From Spirosoma rhododendri (GTDB lineage: Bacteria; Bacteroidota; Bacteroidia; Cytophagales; Spirosomataceae), in contig NZ_CP051677.1 of the NCBI RefSeq assembly GCF_012849055.1, forward strand, positions 186,001 through 250,000: a stretch of DNA of 64,000 bases, in the 5' to 3' direction. Position 1 is the first letter of the stretch; each line of letters starts with the position of its first letter. Under the pieces are notes generated by a model. It did not search any database. It was not told where the DNA came from and saw only the letters and a list, made by a program, of their open reading frames with translations. The position numbers and the translations under genes are program-made. Below, one piece after another: positions 25,348-34,922 of this stretch.

Positions 25348-25429
25348 CGTGAAAAGAACGCCAGTTTGAAAGAAGCTTTTCGCATTCGGTCAAGAATGGG
25401 CCACCTACCGCTTAATAAACGTTTTTTTC

Positions 25430-25593
25430 TAAACACGGAGGTACGGAGGTGTCACGGAGCGCACGGAGAATTTGACAGCTACACCCTCGATCTGTGTCCT
25501 TACCTAGGACGGGGCCGGGGAGACAGACCGGGCACGAAAAGAAACAGTTATCTTCTCTGTATACTCTGTGAAACCTCCGCTCCTCCGTGTTTA
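25430..25593. repeat. ACACGGAGG-family inverted-repeat element
   Basis: The left end (25430-25459) begins TAAACACGGAGGTACGGAGG. The right end (25564-25593) is its reverse complement with four mismatches in 30. The right end's terminal TAA on the minus strand is the stop codon of the lactonase gene at 25591. The interior (about 100 nt) has no reading frame of note. Confidence 0.8.
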
Positions 25594-26649
25594 AAACCCT
25601 TTCGCGGTGGTTTTTATGCGGCACAGATACATATCAGCAGTGATATAGAGCGTTGAGCCATCGTCGCCCCAAGCGCAGTTAGCCGTAGCGCCACCGACGC
25701 GGATATGTCCGAGGAAATCGTAGGGACCAGTGCCAGTTGTTGGAGCCAGCACGACTACACCCCCACCCCCGGTAGCCCAGATGTTCCCCGCCTGATCGAC
25801 TTTCATACCGTCAAAACCACCGCGCAGACCCTGCTTTGTCATCTGTTCTTTACCGATGACGACCCGGCCTTTGCCCACCATACCGTCGGCCTGCATCGGG
25901 TACGCCATAATCAACGGATTGCTCCCGTCCGACTGCGCGACGTACAGCGTTTTTTCGTCGGGCGAAAAGGCGATACCGTTGGGTCGAGTCAGGTCGCTGA
26001 CGACCAGCGATACCGTGCGCCGACCATCGGCCTGCACGGGGCTGATGCGGTAGACGTTCGTACCCAGCTCGCGAGTGGTGTCTTTTTCGCGGTTGGGCAT
26101 GCCGTAGGGCGGATCGGTGAAGTAGTAGCTGCCGCTGGAGTGCGCCACAACATCATTAGGGCTACTCAGGCGTTTGCCCTGATAGCCGTCGGCCAGGGTT
26201 TGCTTGCCGTTTTGTCCGTTGAGCGGCATCCGGGAGATACGCCGGTCGCCGTGCTCGGCCGCGACTAGGTAGCCCTGCGGGTCGATGGTCAGGCCGTTGG
26301 AGCCGGGTTCGTCGCTGTAGCGGCCCAGACCGGTGTAGCCCGACGGTTTCAGAAACGTCGTGATGCCCTCTTTCTCCGTCCACTTGTAAATGGTGTTTTG
26401 GGGCACGTCGGAAAACAGGAGAAAATTGCCTTCCTGCCCCGCTCGTGGCCGCACCCAGACCGGTCCTTCGGACCAGACGAAACCACTGGCCAGCACGTCG
26501 ATTTTGGCGTCTTTCGGGATCAGGTTGTCGATTCGGGCATCGGTTCGGACGACCTGCCCGATGCTTGGGTAATTGGGTGTTTGCGCAACTGACAAACTAC
26601 CGACCGTGAGTAGCAGGCCAGTTAGCAGCGCGGGCGACTGAATACGCAT
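25591..26649 (-). CDS. Secreted SMP-30/gluconolactonase-like protein
   Basis: 352 residues. The signal peptide ends SLSVAQ. A six-bladed propeller carries the metal-site residues of the SMP-30 family: Glu in FVWSEGPVWV, Asn in RLSSPNDVVAH and TRPNGIAFSPDEKTLYVAQSD with Asn and Asp. It likely opens sugar lactones in the periplasm; the substrate is unknown. It sits between two minus-strand genes behind a strong terminator. No clear consensus promoter is seen. The stop codon lies in a repeat element. Confidence 0.88.
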   Translation of the reverse strand: MRIQSPALLTGLLLTVGSLSVAQTPNYPSIGQVVRTDARIDNLIPKDAKIDVLASGFVWSEGPVWVRPRAGQEGNFLLFSDVPQNTIYKWTEKEGITTFLKPSGYTGLGRYSDEPGSNGLTIDPQGYLVAAEHGDRRISRMPLNGQNGKQTLADGYQGKRLSSPNDVVAHSSGSYYFTDPPYGMPNREKDTTRELGTNVYRISPVQADGRRTVSLVVSDLTRPNGIAFSPDEKTLYVAQSDGSNPLIMAYPMQADGMVGKGRVVIGKEQMTKQGLRGGFDGMKVDQAGNIWATGGGGVVVLAPTTGTGPYDFLGHIRVGGATANCAWGDDGSTLYITADMYLCRIKTTAKGF

Positions 26650-26664
26650 ACGATTGTGAACTAA

Positions 26665-26712
26665 AGAAACGGGACGGGTTTGCCACTAAAACCGCAAACC
26701 CGTCCCGTTTCT
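26665..26712 (-). terminator. Strong hairpin downstream of the MG2/TonB-plug gene
   Basis: AGAAACGGGACGGGTTTGC (26665-26683) pairs perfectly, 19 of 19, with 26694-26712 around a 10-nt loop. A short T-rich stretch follows on the minus strand. It ends 16 nt before the lactonase start, so it overlaps that gene's promoter region. Confidence 0.8.
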
Positions 26713-26806
26713 ACTCTTTTCAGCACTTATCCGGGACTTCAATACCCGTATCAACATTGCCCTTTTTGTCATTCCTCACAGATTCGAGCCGGGTGGCCGA
26801 GATAAT

Positions 26807-29262
26807 CTACTCAGTCTGTATACGTTGATTGCCCACACCGACCCTACCGTCGACGGTAGTGCCTTCGACTTTAAAGCGGATCCCTGTTTTGTTGTCCGAC
26901 GTGAAGAACGAGACGGTTGCTTTGCCGGTGGCGTCGGTCTGAATAGAGGGAGCCCAGAACAGTGTCGTGCGGTAGTCGGGGCGGGGCGGCTCTTTCGACG
27001 CCACATCGTAGCGTGGTGCGTAGAACTCCCGGACCGGCGTGTAACCCGGCAGTGTGGCAACGAGCGTTCCCGGCGCGGCTTCTTTGGCCAGGTCATAATT
27101 GGGCGACCCGCGTTTGGTCAGCACGACGATAACGCCCCCGGCCGCCTGCGACCCATAAATGGCCGCCGACGCCCCTTTCAAAACATCGACCTGATCGACA
27201 TCCTGTATCGAAAGGCTGTTGATCGTCTGTAGATCCACGGGCATCCCATCCAGCACAAACAGCGGAGCGATGGCACCACCGAAGTTGGCCGCTCCCCGAA
27301 TCTGCACCTGCGCGCCAAACCCGTTACCCGACACCTGCACCCCCGCCACACGCCCCTGAATGACGTCGAGAACCGTGAGCCTGCCAGCCGTATTGGTCTG
27401 GTCAAATTTTACCGTCGCATCGGCGCGGCCGTAGATTTTGCGCGAGTCAACTGGTTCGGCGCGTTTAGCCCGCACGGTTACGGCCTTGAGCAGTACCTCC
27501 CGGTTGTCGCGAATCTGCCGCTCGATTTCCAGGTATTCGTTGGTGCGCCGGATAAACTCAGCCAGCTCGTCACGTCTGACTTCCAGTGGGTTATACGGCA
27601 CTTTCGTCAGCGTAACCGTTGGCCGCAGCAACTGATCGAGCGAGATCGACAGGTCGCGGTTGGCTTTCCCTTTGACCGCCTGGATCAGCACGGTCGTCGT
27701 ATCAACAAAGTCCAGATCATACGCGCCGTACCGCCCGGCCGCGTCGGATTCACCCGTCAGAAATTCGCGCGTACTATCGCGTTTGGCCAGCACAAACGTC
27801 AGCTTCACCGGTGCACCCGTTTCCTTTTGATTCGGTCGGCGAACCTGCCCCGTCAGCGATAAACCCTGCTCTACGGGATAGGTTATGGGCGGTATTTTCC
27901 CGGCCAGCACGTCGGCCCAGACGAATCGACGCCAGCCCTGCGTCATCAGCAACAGATCAAGTTTGTGGGCGCGATCGGCGTGGGTAGAATCAAAGTAGTA
28001 GCCGGGCTGTTCGATTGTCCCTACCAGATCAGAAGTCAAGAGCAGCGACGATACGATGGTCTGGGCGGCCGAGTCAGGCCGGGGCGTCAGCTGCTCATCC
28101 AGAGCCGATAACGACAGGTTAGCCGGTACGGGCTTCCCGGTGGCGTCGGTCGTTGTGATGGTCAGGTCAACGCGTTCCCGTTTTTTGTAGGTCGCCTTCG
28201 CGGGCGTCAGCTGAATGTGCATCCGCTCGTTTCGATCCACAAAAATCAACCGCTCGCAGATGGGCCGGTTTTCGCTGTCGAACAGCGTCAGCTGGGTGAT
28301 TCCTTCGGCAAACTGGCTGCGTGGCATCTGGATAGACGATGTTTTCCGCGCCATCGGCACCTGAGCCGTTTGCGAAATAATCCCCGCGCCTGCGCAATCA
28401 GCGTCATTGCGCCCGTCTGACCAGCAAAATTATGCTGCACAAAAATCCGCACTTTGTCGCGATTGCTCAAATTATCGACTTGCAGGGTAGCGCCCTGGGG
28501 CAATGCTGCTGGTAGCGGATACGTCAATAGCGGCCCATCGCCTGTTCGTATGTAAGCAGTGTAGGTTTGCCCGGCAACTGGCAGTATCGAGAAAAATCCC
28601 ATGCCGAGGTGTTGGCTGGTAAACCCGGTCAGCGTGTCTTTGCTGGCATCGACAACATAGCCCGTTACCGACAGGCCGCGCCCGCTGGCATCGACGGCTT
28701 TGAAGGCCACCCGGCTCTGCACACCGGTTACCAGCGCCCCCCCTTCCGGCATAAACTGCACATCAGGCTTAGCACCAGCCCGACTGACCGGCGGCTCCTG
28801 GGTCGTCGTCCCCCGCAGCACAGTCAGCGTTTTTGTGAAGTAATAGTCAGCCGGGTAATTGCGCATGAAGTTCGTGTAGGCCTGCAACACGTACGTACCG
28901 TCGGGTATGGAATCGGAGAGTGTAAATTGGCCGGGTGCATACCCGCCCGTTGCCCGCAATTGCGCCCGGACCCGGACCTTCTGCACCGATGGGTCGATCA
29001 GATCGACGTAGAGTACCCGGCTAACGGAATCGGTTTCGTGGTTGATGCCGTTAAATAAATAGCCTTTCAGCCAGACCGTTTCGCCGGGCAGGTACACATC
29101 CCGATCGGTCTGCACGTATACTTTTTCAGTGGGTCGCTGCCGCATGTACGCCGACAGTTGCTCAATCAGTTTTGCCGTAAACCCGTCGTCGACGCGGAAG
29201 GAAACGAGTGCTAGTGTCAATGCGAGCACGCCAACGGTGCAGGCAACGAGGAAGGGACGCAT
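26807..29262 (-). pseudogene. MG2-domain protein with TonB plug-like domain, frameshifted
   Basis: A signal-anchored N terminus (MRPFLVACTVGVLALTLALV) and an MG2-like domain (EKVYVQTDRDVYLPGETVWLK region) run in one frame to TLIAQARG. The next frame continues with IISQTAQVPMARKTSSIQMP, a second macroglobulin-like region, a carboxypeptidase-like domain, and a TonB plug-like domain (VLDVIQGRVAGVQVSG, QIRGAANFGGA, VDQVDVLKGASAAIYGSQAA), ending VGNQRIQTE. One extra G in the four-G run (CCCC at 28382-28385 on the plus strand) restores about 818 residues. Such proteins are common Bacteroidota envelope proteins of unknown role. ATG 29262 is the start; the TTG at 29277 is not needed. This is a real mutation or an assembly error. 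Confidence 0.85.
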
Positions 29263-29335
29263 GGGTGCGGAATACAAGTTGTGGGTGGAAATGGTCGTAG
29301 ATCGCCTAAATTAGCAAAAATCCTTTCCTAACTCC

Positions 29336-29986
29336 ATGGCTGCTCTCACAGATAAAACGGCGCTTATTTTCGGTGCAACGGGCCTGATCGGTGACCTGCT
29401 CACCCATCGTCTTGTCGACTCAGCACTGTATAAAACAGTCAATGTGCTCGTCCGCCGACCACTCGGCTGGCAGCACCCGCGCCTGCGCGAAATTCCGTTC
29501 GACTTTGACGCCCCGACTCCCCTACCCGTTCAGGCCGACGATCTGTTCTGCTGCTTGGGAACGACGATGAAAAAGGCAGGTTCGAAAGGCGCTTTCCAGA
29601 AGGTCGATTATCAGTACCCGCTCAATATTGCCCAGATGGGGCAGCAGTCGGGAGCGAAGCAGTTTTCTATCGTCACGTCAATGGGTGCCGACACGCAGTC
29701 GACGTTTTTTTATAACCGGGTGAAAGGTGAAGTTGAGCGCGATCTGACCGATTTACACTACCCTACGCTGCTTATTTTTCGGCCTTCTATACTGCTTGGG
29801 CATCGCAACGAAAACCGACTGCTCGAAAAACTCGCCGAAGGGGCAATGCGCCTGCTCAGTCCACTGATTCCTGCCAAGTACAAAGGCGTCGACGCGTCGA
29901 AAGTTGCCAATGCGATGCTCACAACTGCGCAGCAGGGATTGACTGGCAAACACGTCTTTGAATCCGACGTTATTCAGGGCTACTAG
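29336..29986 (+). CDS. NAD(P)-binding Rossmann protein (HTATIP2-like)
   Basis: 216 residues. The dinucleotide-binding GATGLIGDLL motif is near residue 13 in KTALIFGATGLIG, followed by DDLFCCLGTTMKKAGSKGAF, SIVTSMGAD and a YxxxK-like FFYNRVKGEVER. This matches short SDR-like atypical proteins of the HTATIP2/YwnB group. The substrate is unknown. It is the first gene of a plus-strand run with GNAT and beta-lactamase-fold genes, with a 10-nt gap to the next. Divergent from the MG2 gene. Confidence 0.88.
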   Translation: MAALTDKTALIFGATGLIGDLLTHRLVDSALYKTVNVLVRRPLGWQHPRLREIPFDFDAPTPLPVQADDLFCCLGTTMKKAGSKGAFQKVDYQYPLNIAQMGQQSGAKQFSIVTSMGADTQSTFFYNRVKGEVERDLTDLHYPTLLIFRPSILLGHRNENRLLEKLAEGAMRLLSPLIPAKYKGVDASKVANAMLTTAQQGLTGKHVFESDVIQGY

Positions 29987-29996
29987 CCGATTACGA

Positions 29997-30440
29997 ATGA
30001 GCTTACCTCCCCGCATTCGCCCCGCCCGCCTGCCCGACGGGGCAACCGTCTACCGCTTTCTGTGCGAGTTAGAGAATCAGGAATTAAATCAATCAGCGTT
30101 CGATACCGTGTGGGCGCATAACCTGAACACGCCAACAATTTTGTACCGCGTCGCCGAGCAGGGCGACGAACTTGTTGGCTTCGTTAGTTGCCACGTTCAA
30201 TATCTGCTGCATCATACGGGGCCAGTGGGCGAGATTCAGGAACTGTACGTCCGCCCGGATTGCCGAAATCAGCAAATCGGTCGCCATTTGGTGGCAGCGC
30301 TGGAAGCCGACCTTACGCCGTTGACGCTCGCCAGCCTGGAAGTAACGACAAACGGGCAACGTGCTGACGCCATTCGATTTTACGAATCGATAGCCTTCCG
30401 ACCCACTCATCTTAAATTGGTTAAGCAATGCCCCGCCTGA
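29997..30440 (+). CDS. GNAT N-acetyltransferase
   Basis: 147 residues from ATG 29997. GNAT fold: IRPARLPDGATVYRFL N-terminal strand and helix, GEIQELYVRPDCRNQQIGRHLV with the acetyl-CoA loop (Q/RxxGxG/H form QQIGRH), and LEVTTNGQRADAIRFYESIAF. The substrate is unknown. It begins 10 nt after the Rossmann gene and overlaps the next gene by 13 nt, so an operon with coupled translation is likely. An in-frame codon 13 positions upstream lies inside the previous gene and is not favoured. Confidence 0.92.
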   Translation: MSLPPRIRPARLPDGATVYRFLCELENQELNQSAFDTVWAHNLNTPTILYRVAEQGDELVGFVSCHVQYLLHHTGPVGEIQELYVRPDCRNQQIGRHLVAALEADLTPLTLASLEVTTNGQRADAIRFYESIAFRPTHLKLVKQCPA

Positions 30441-31360
30441 GATTTCTGTTCGTTTTTCTGTGGTACGCAGCCTTTCCCGCTGCCCATGCGCAGGAAGCAC
30501 CGGCTCGCCCATCAGCCAGCACCCGACGGCTATCGAAAGCACTCGAACAGGCAATCACCGGTTTTCGGGGTCAGGTCGGGGTGTATGTCCGTAACCTACG
30601 TACAGGGCAGGAAGTCGCTATTGATGCCGATTCCCTGTTTCCCACGGCCAGCACGGTCAAAATACCCATTCAATGCGGCCTGTTCGACAAAATCCACAAA
30701 GGCGACCTGACCTACAATCAGGAACTGACCTACCGCGATTCGCTGCATTACGACGACGGTATCGTCGGTTCGTTAAAAGACGGGGCCAGGATTTCGCTTA
30801 GTCAGGTCGTTATGCTTATGGAATCTGTCAGCGACAACACGGGCAGCCTGTGGTGTCAGGCGCTGGCCGGGGGCGGCACGACCATCAATCAATGGCTCGA
30901 CACTAATGGCTTTCGGCAAACACGCGTCAACTCGCGTACACCCGGTCGGGAAGCCTTCCAAAAGCAGCATGGCTGGGGGCAGACCACCCCGCGCGAGCTG
31001 GCCAATTTGCTGGTTTATATCAGGGAAGGCAAAGCCATCAGCCCCGATGCCAGCGACGAGATGTACCGAAACCTGAGCCGCCAATACTGGGATCACGACG
31101 GACTATCGCAATTGCCACCAAATATCCGGGTAGCGTCTAAAAACGGCGCGGTCAATCAGGCACGGTCGGAAGTTGCGCTCGTGCATGCCCCCCACGGCGA
31201 GTACGTGTATTGTGTGATGACGAAGCACCAGCAGGACGAAGCCTGGGGACGTAGCAATGAAGGCACTACGCTATTGCGCACGGTCGGGTCGCTGTTGTGG
31301 CGTCATTTCGAGCCTAAATCTACGTGGACACCACCCGCCGGGTATGAGAAATGGTGGTAA
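30428..31360 (+). CDS. Class A beta-lactamase-fold serine hydrolase
   Basis: 310 residues with a signal peptide ending AHAQ. Active-site motifs are S75-T-V-K78 (TASTVKIP) and S135-D-N137 (ESVSDNTGS). The third motif is K238-N-G240 instead of K-T/S-G. The usual omega-loop ExxLN is not evident; the region reads TPGREAFQKQHGWGQTTPREL. So the fold is clear but classic penicillinase activity is doubtful; a peptidase or esterase role is possible. Last gene of a three-gene operon, followed by a strong bidirectional terminator. Confidence 0.88.
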   Translation: MPRLRFLFVFLWYAAFPAAHAQEAPARPSASTRRLSKALEQAITGFRGQVGVYVRNLRTGQEVAIDADSLFPTASTVKIPIQCGLFDKIHKGDLTYNQELTYRDSLHYDDGIVGSLKDGARISLSQVVMLMESVSDNTGSLWCQALAGGGTTINQWLDTNGFRQTRVNSRTPGREAFQKQHGWGQTTPRELANLLVYIREGKAISPDASDEMYRNLSRQYWDHDGLSQLPPNIRVASKNGAVNQARSEVALVHAPHGEYVYCVMTKHQQDEAWGRSNEGTTLLRTVGSLLWRHFEPKSTWTPPAGYEKWW

Positions 31361-31365
31361 AGCAG

Positions 31366-31395
31366 ACGGGCCCGATTCGTGTGAATCGGGCCCGT
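31366..31395. terminator. Bidirectional terminator
   Basis: ACGGGCCCGATTC (31366-31378) pairs perfectly with GAATCGGGCCCGT (31383-31395) around a 4-nt loop. It separates the beta-lactamase-fold gene from the convergent end of the ATP synthase operon. Confidence 0.85.
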
Positions 31396-31418
31396 TTGTT
31401 TATGATGTGTGCGTCAGC

Positions 31419-31958
31419 CTAGCTCAGCAGTGCCATACGCATTTCGTTCAGCTGATTGCGGATCGATCCGTCGATTTGCCGGTCACCGACGCGGAGCACA
31501 TAGCCACCGATCAGTTTCGAGTCAACTTTCTCTTCCAGTTCAACCGACTTACTACCCGCCAGTTTGGTAACCATGTTTTTGAACGACGTCCGTTGGTCCT
31601 CGGTGAGCGGCACGGTAGTGATAACCGTTGCCCGCTGCACACCCTTCAATCGATCGTACTGAGCAATGAATTCGGATGCGATATCACCAATGATGGCTTC
31701 CCGATTTTTCCGGGCAATGATCTTGAAGAACGCCATTGTCAGCGGCTTGAAGCGGCTGGCGAATACTTGCTCAACAATTGCGTTTTTCTTCTCGGCCCGG
31801 ACGATTGGGTTTTGCAGAATCAGTCCCAACTGCCGGTTTTTTGACAGCGTGTCCCGAAAAAACAGCATGTCGATATGCGTTTCTTCCAGCACGTTCTGCT
31901 CTTTTGCCAAATCAAGCAGCGACTTGGCATAACGGGATGCTACCGTTGCAACAGCCAT
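31419..31958 (-). CDS. atpH: ATP synthase F1 delta subunit
   Basis: 179 residues. OSCP/delta family: N-terminal VASRYAKSLLDLAKEQNVLE, and C-terminal KLIGGYVLRVGDRQIDGSIRNQLNEM. It links the F1 head to the b stalk. Last gene of the operon, 6 nt after atpF, followed by a terminator. atpA and atpG, which usually follow, are not here. Confidence 0.95.
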   Translation of the reverse strand: MAVATVASRYAKSLLDLAKEQNVLEETHIDMLFFRDTLSKNRQLGLILQNPIVRAEKKNAIVEQVFASRFKPLTMAFFKIIARKNREAIIGDIASEFIAQYDRLKGVQRATVITTVPLTEDQRTSFKNMVTKLAGSKSVELEEKVDSKLIGGYVLRVGDRQIDGSIRNQLNEMRMALLS

Positions 31959-31964
31959 AGTCGA

Positions 31965-32459
31965 TTAGTTTAAGCGTGAGTTAGCAACCATGTCCGACAC
32001 CAGTTTTTCCTGTGTCGACTTGTCGTTCAGTTCTTTGCGCAGCACTTTTTCCGCAATGTCGAGCGAAAGCGTAACCACTTCCTTCTTCATTTGCGCCACC
32101 AGCGCCTGCCGCTCGTTCTGCATGGCTTCGCGAGCCTGCTCCAGAATCCGCTTGCCTTCGCTTTCGGCTTTCTCGCGCGAATCGGCTACCATTTTGTCAG
32201 CCGTTTCTTTCGCACCGCGCAGGATAGCTTCACGCTCATGACGAGCTTCGGCCAGCAGCTTTTCGTTGTTGGCCTGCAAGGCCGTCATCTCGACGCGGGT
32301 CTTTTCGGCCAGGTCGAGGGCACTCTGAATGTTGTTTTCGCGCTCGTGCAGACTCGACACGATTGGTCCCCAGGCGAAGACGCGGAGGATAAAGAACAGG
32401 CCAAGAAACACGACTAGCTGCCAGAACAGCAAACCGAGATCAGGAGTAAGTAAGTCCAT
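31965..32459 (-). CDS. atpF: ATP synthase F0 b subunit
   Basis: 164 residues. A single N-terminal helix (LGLLFWQLVVFLGLFFILRVFAW) is followed by a long charged coiled coil (SLHERENNIQSALDLAEKTR to VLRKELNDKSTQEKLV), the stator stalk. It lies between atpE and atpH on the minus strand, with a 192-nt gap to atpE that holds a hairpin. Confidence 0.96.
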   Translation of the reverse strand: MDLLTPDLGLLFWQLVVFLGLFFILRVFAWGPIVSSLHERENNIQSALDLAEKTRVEMTALQANNEKLLAEARHEREAILRGAKETADKMVADSREKAESEGKRILEQAREAMQNERQALVAQMKKEVVTLSLDIAEKVLRKELNDKSTQEKLVSDMVANSRLN

Positions 32460-32531
32460 GTATGTATACCAGTCAGATTATGGATGGTCGATTTTGAGGT
32501 GGTGCCGAGTGGCTCCGGTCAATCTTTTGTT

Positions 32532-32576
32532 AAACAACGCCCTCCAGCGGGCTATCCCCACCAGAGCGCGTTGTTT
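32532..32576 (-). promoter_or_regulatory. Intercistronic hairpin between atpE and atpF
   Basis: AAACAACGC (32532-32540) pairs with GCGTTGTTT (32568-32576) across a 27-nt loop. It lies 3' of atpE in the unusually long 192-nt intergenic stretch. It may protect atpE mRNA or partly terminate, favouring the c subunit, which is needed in many copies; this is inference. Confidence 0.45.
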
Positions 32577-32651
32577 GGTCAATTCAGCGAGCCGTGGTGC
32601 CAGTGCCTACCGCAACCAGCCGACTCAGTTTTTTACTGTCTGTTGCCGGGC

Positions 32652-32924
<273 letters not shown>

Positions 32925-32963
32925 TTATGGTAAACGTGAAACAAAAGATTGCAAATCAAAAGG

Positions 32964-34061
32964 TTAGCCCAACTCAGACGTTGTGCCATGGTCGGCCTCG
33001 TGGCCGTGGTGCTCCTCTACCGCACTACCGATATACATGGCCGTCAGCAGCGTAAAGATGAACGCTTGCAGGAAGGCAACGATCAGTTCGATAATGTTGA
33101 GGAACAGGGTAAAGAACATAACGACCGGGCTGATAGCGACACTCGTGGTTGTGCCCGCCATCGAATTGGCCATGAAGATCAGGCCCAGCAAACTCAGGAT
33201 GATGATGTGGCCAGCCGTGATGTTGGCAAACAACCGGATCATCAGCGAGATAGGCTTCATAAACACACCCACAATCTCGACCGGAATCATAACGATCAGC
33301 AGCGGCAGGGGTACGCCCGTCGGCCGAACAAGGTGCATCCAGTAGTACTTATTACCGTTGAACGTCACGATCAGGAACGTGATTACGGCAAGCACCAGCG
33401 TAACGGCGATGTTGCCCGTCAGGTTAGCCGCACCCGGCAGCAGGCCCAACAGGTTGTTAATCAGGATAAAGAAGAACAGCGTCAGCAGGTACGGCAGAAA
33501 TTTCTCGTACTTGGGCCCGATGCTTGCTTTGGCGATTTCGTCGCGAACAAAGAGGATGATTGGCTCCAGAAACGACTGTACCCCTTTCGGTGCTTTGCCT
33601 TTGTTGGCCGCGTACCCTTTGCTGACGGCCGAAAACAGCAGCAGCATGATAACCGCGCTCAGCAGCAGCGACGCTACGTTCTTGGTAATGGAAAAATCAT
33701 AAACCTTGGCTTCTTCGTCGATAGCACCCGACTCGGTTACGCGGTGAATTTTGCCGTGAACGTTTTTGTAGCCACTGTACACTTCATCGTGCGCCAGCCG
33801 CGACGATGAGAAGACCTCAACACCCCGATCCTGCGAATACAGGATGACAGGCAGCGGAAGCGTCAACCCGTGGGCAAACTCCCAACCGTGGTCGTCTTTG
33901 ATGTGGTGCATAATCATGCCACCGACATCGAATTTACCTTTCTTCGCGGGTTCATGACCGGCCGCATGGCCTTCGTGCCCTTCCTGGGCCATCACTACCC
34001 CTAACGAACTCAGGATAAGCGTTATAGCGATTAAGAATTTTTTAATTGACGACTGCATCAT
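32964..34061 (-). CDS. atpB: ATP synthase F0 a subunit
   Basis: 365 residues, long for the family because of an N-terminal signal-like helix and a His-rich periplasmic region (EGHEGHAAGHEPAKKGKFDV), typical of Bacteroidota. The conserved Arg of the proton path is in SLMIRLFANITAGHIIILSL. Membrane helices follow to the C terminus, which is again His-rich (EEHHGHEADHG). Between the putative i-like gene and atpE. Confidence 0.96.
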   Translation of the reverse strand: MMQSSIKKFLIAITLILSSLGVVMAQEGHEGHAAGHEPAKKGKFDVGGMIMHHIKDDHGWEFAHGLTLPLPVILYSQDRGVEVFSSSRLAHDEVYSGYKNVHGKIHRVTESGAIDEEAKVYDFSITKNVASLLLSAVIMLLLFSAVSKGYAANKGKAPKGVQSFLEPIILFVRDEIAKASIGPKYEKFLPYLLTLFFFILINNLLGLLPGAANLTGNIAVTLVLAVITFLIVTFNGNKYYWMHLVRPTGVPLPLLIVMIPVEIVGVFMKPISLMIRLFANITAGHIIILSLLGLIFMANSMAGTTTSVAISPVVMFFTLFLNIIELIVAFLQAFIFTLLTAMYIGSAVEEHHGHEADHGTTSELG

Positions 34062-34080
34062 ATGAAGCGATTGATCCCGT

Positions 34081-34443
34081 TTATGAATCGCGTCGCAAGT
34101 TACGGCTCACCGTCCAAATCTCAAAACCAGTGTAAAATATATATAGTGCAAGAAAGTCGAAGACGAAGGTGCGCCTGTCAGCGACGCCCTGATACAAAAA
34201 AACGCCGGTGAACAGCAGCGACAGCACAAGCCGCGCAACAGTAGCACCCAGATACATCGGTACAAACTGCTCCCGATCGCCCTGTAAACCAATATCGACC
34301 AGCCGGTGCATCAGAAAGCCGATGCTCAAAAAAAAGATCAGCATCGCTTTCCAGGCCGGATGAAGCCAGGGTACCTGTGCGTACCGTTCAGCTATGAAAA
34401 ATACAATTGCTAAGACGATGGTGACAAGTGTTGTACGGAGCAT
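34081..34443 (-). CDS. Four-helix membrane protein of the atp operon
   Basis: 120 residues with four hydrophobic segments (starting TTLVTIVLAIVFFIAERYA, MLIFFLSIGFLM, VARLVLSLLFTGVFLY and FDFLALYIFYTGFEIW). Position between atpZ and atpB suggests an AtpI-like assembly factor, but sequence similarity to AtpI is not obvious. 19 nt upstream of atpB and 89 nt after atpZ, with a heptamer array in that gap. Confidence 0.7.
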   Translation of the reverse strand: MLRTTLVTIVLAIVFFIAERYAQVPWLHPAWKAMLIFFLSIGFLMHRLVDIGLQGDREQFVPMYLGATVARLVLSLLFTGVFLYQGVADRRTFVFDFLALYIFYTGFEIWTVSRNLRRDS

Positions 34444-34450
34444 GAATAAT

Positions 34451-34529
34451 TGGGTTCAACGGTTAAGGTTTAAGGTCTGAAGTTTCCCGCTATCGAACGT
34501 TGAACCTCAACCCACAAACCTTAAACCCG
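34451..34529. repeat. Inverted period-7 array after the atpZ stop
   Basis: Left arm GGTTCAACGGTTAAGGTTTA and onward. The right arm (TTGAACC, TCAACCC, ACAAACC, TTAAACC) ends 3 nt before the atpZ stop (34533). It resembles the arrays at 23208 and 51881. Confidence 0.8.
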
Positions 34530-34532
34530 CCA

Positions 34533-34802
34533 TCAGCGGGTCAGTTGCTTAATAAACAGGTACAGCGATGCGCCAATGGCCGTGAGCGACAGGACGATAG
34601 TCCAGATGTGGCGCGGGTTTTGCTGCCATTCATCGATTTTCAACCCGACCCAGACGCCCAGACCGATGGTGCCCAGCATCTGAAACGCAATGCCGCTGTA
34701 CTGTACGAACGACTTACTTTTTTCGGTCGGGGTTTTCAGCGGGTCGTTGCCGACCGAACGGCGGGGCTGATCGTTGGCGAAGTCGTCGGGCTGGTTTTCC
34801 AT
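34533..34802 (-). CDS. atpZ: AtpZ/AtpI-family protein
   Basis: 89 residues from ATG 34802. A polar N terminus (ENQPDDFANDQPRRSVGNDP) is followed by two helices (YSGIAFQMLGTIGLGVWVGL and IWTIVLSLTAIGASLYLFI) typical of the ATPase_gene1 family. First gene of the F0 operon and divergent from porW. Upstream in-frame codons lie in the shared promoter region and are not used. Confidence 0.88.
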   Translation of the reverse strand: MENQPDDFANDQPRRSVGNDPLKTPTEKSKSFVQYSGIAFQMLGTIGLGVWVGLKIDEWQQNPRHIWTIVLSLTAIGASLYLFIKQLTR

Positions 34803-34922
34803 CGAATTAGGGTTCGGTATACAGTCGGTCAGGCAAAATTCGTTACTTTGAGCTAACGTTGCATATATCCATCCGGTTCGGCATCGTTTTGAGTGCGGGT
34901 ACGCCACGCATCGTTAATCTGA

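Noticed and set aside
30428..31360. Functional antibiotic-resistance beta-lactamase
   Set aside because: The third motif (KNG) and the missing ExxLN make classic activity doubtful, so only the fold is called.
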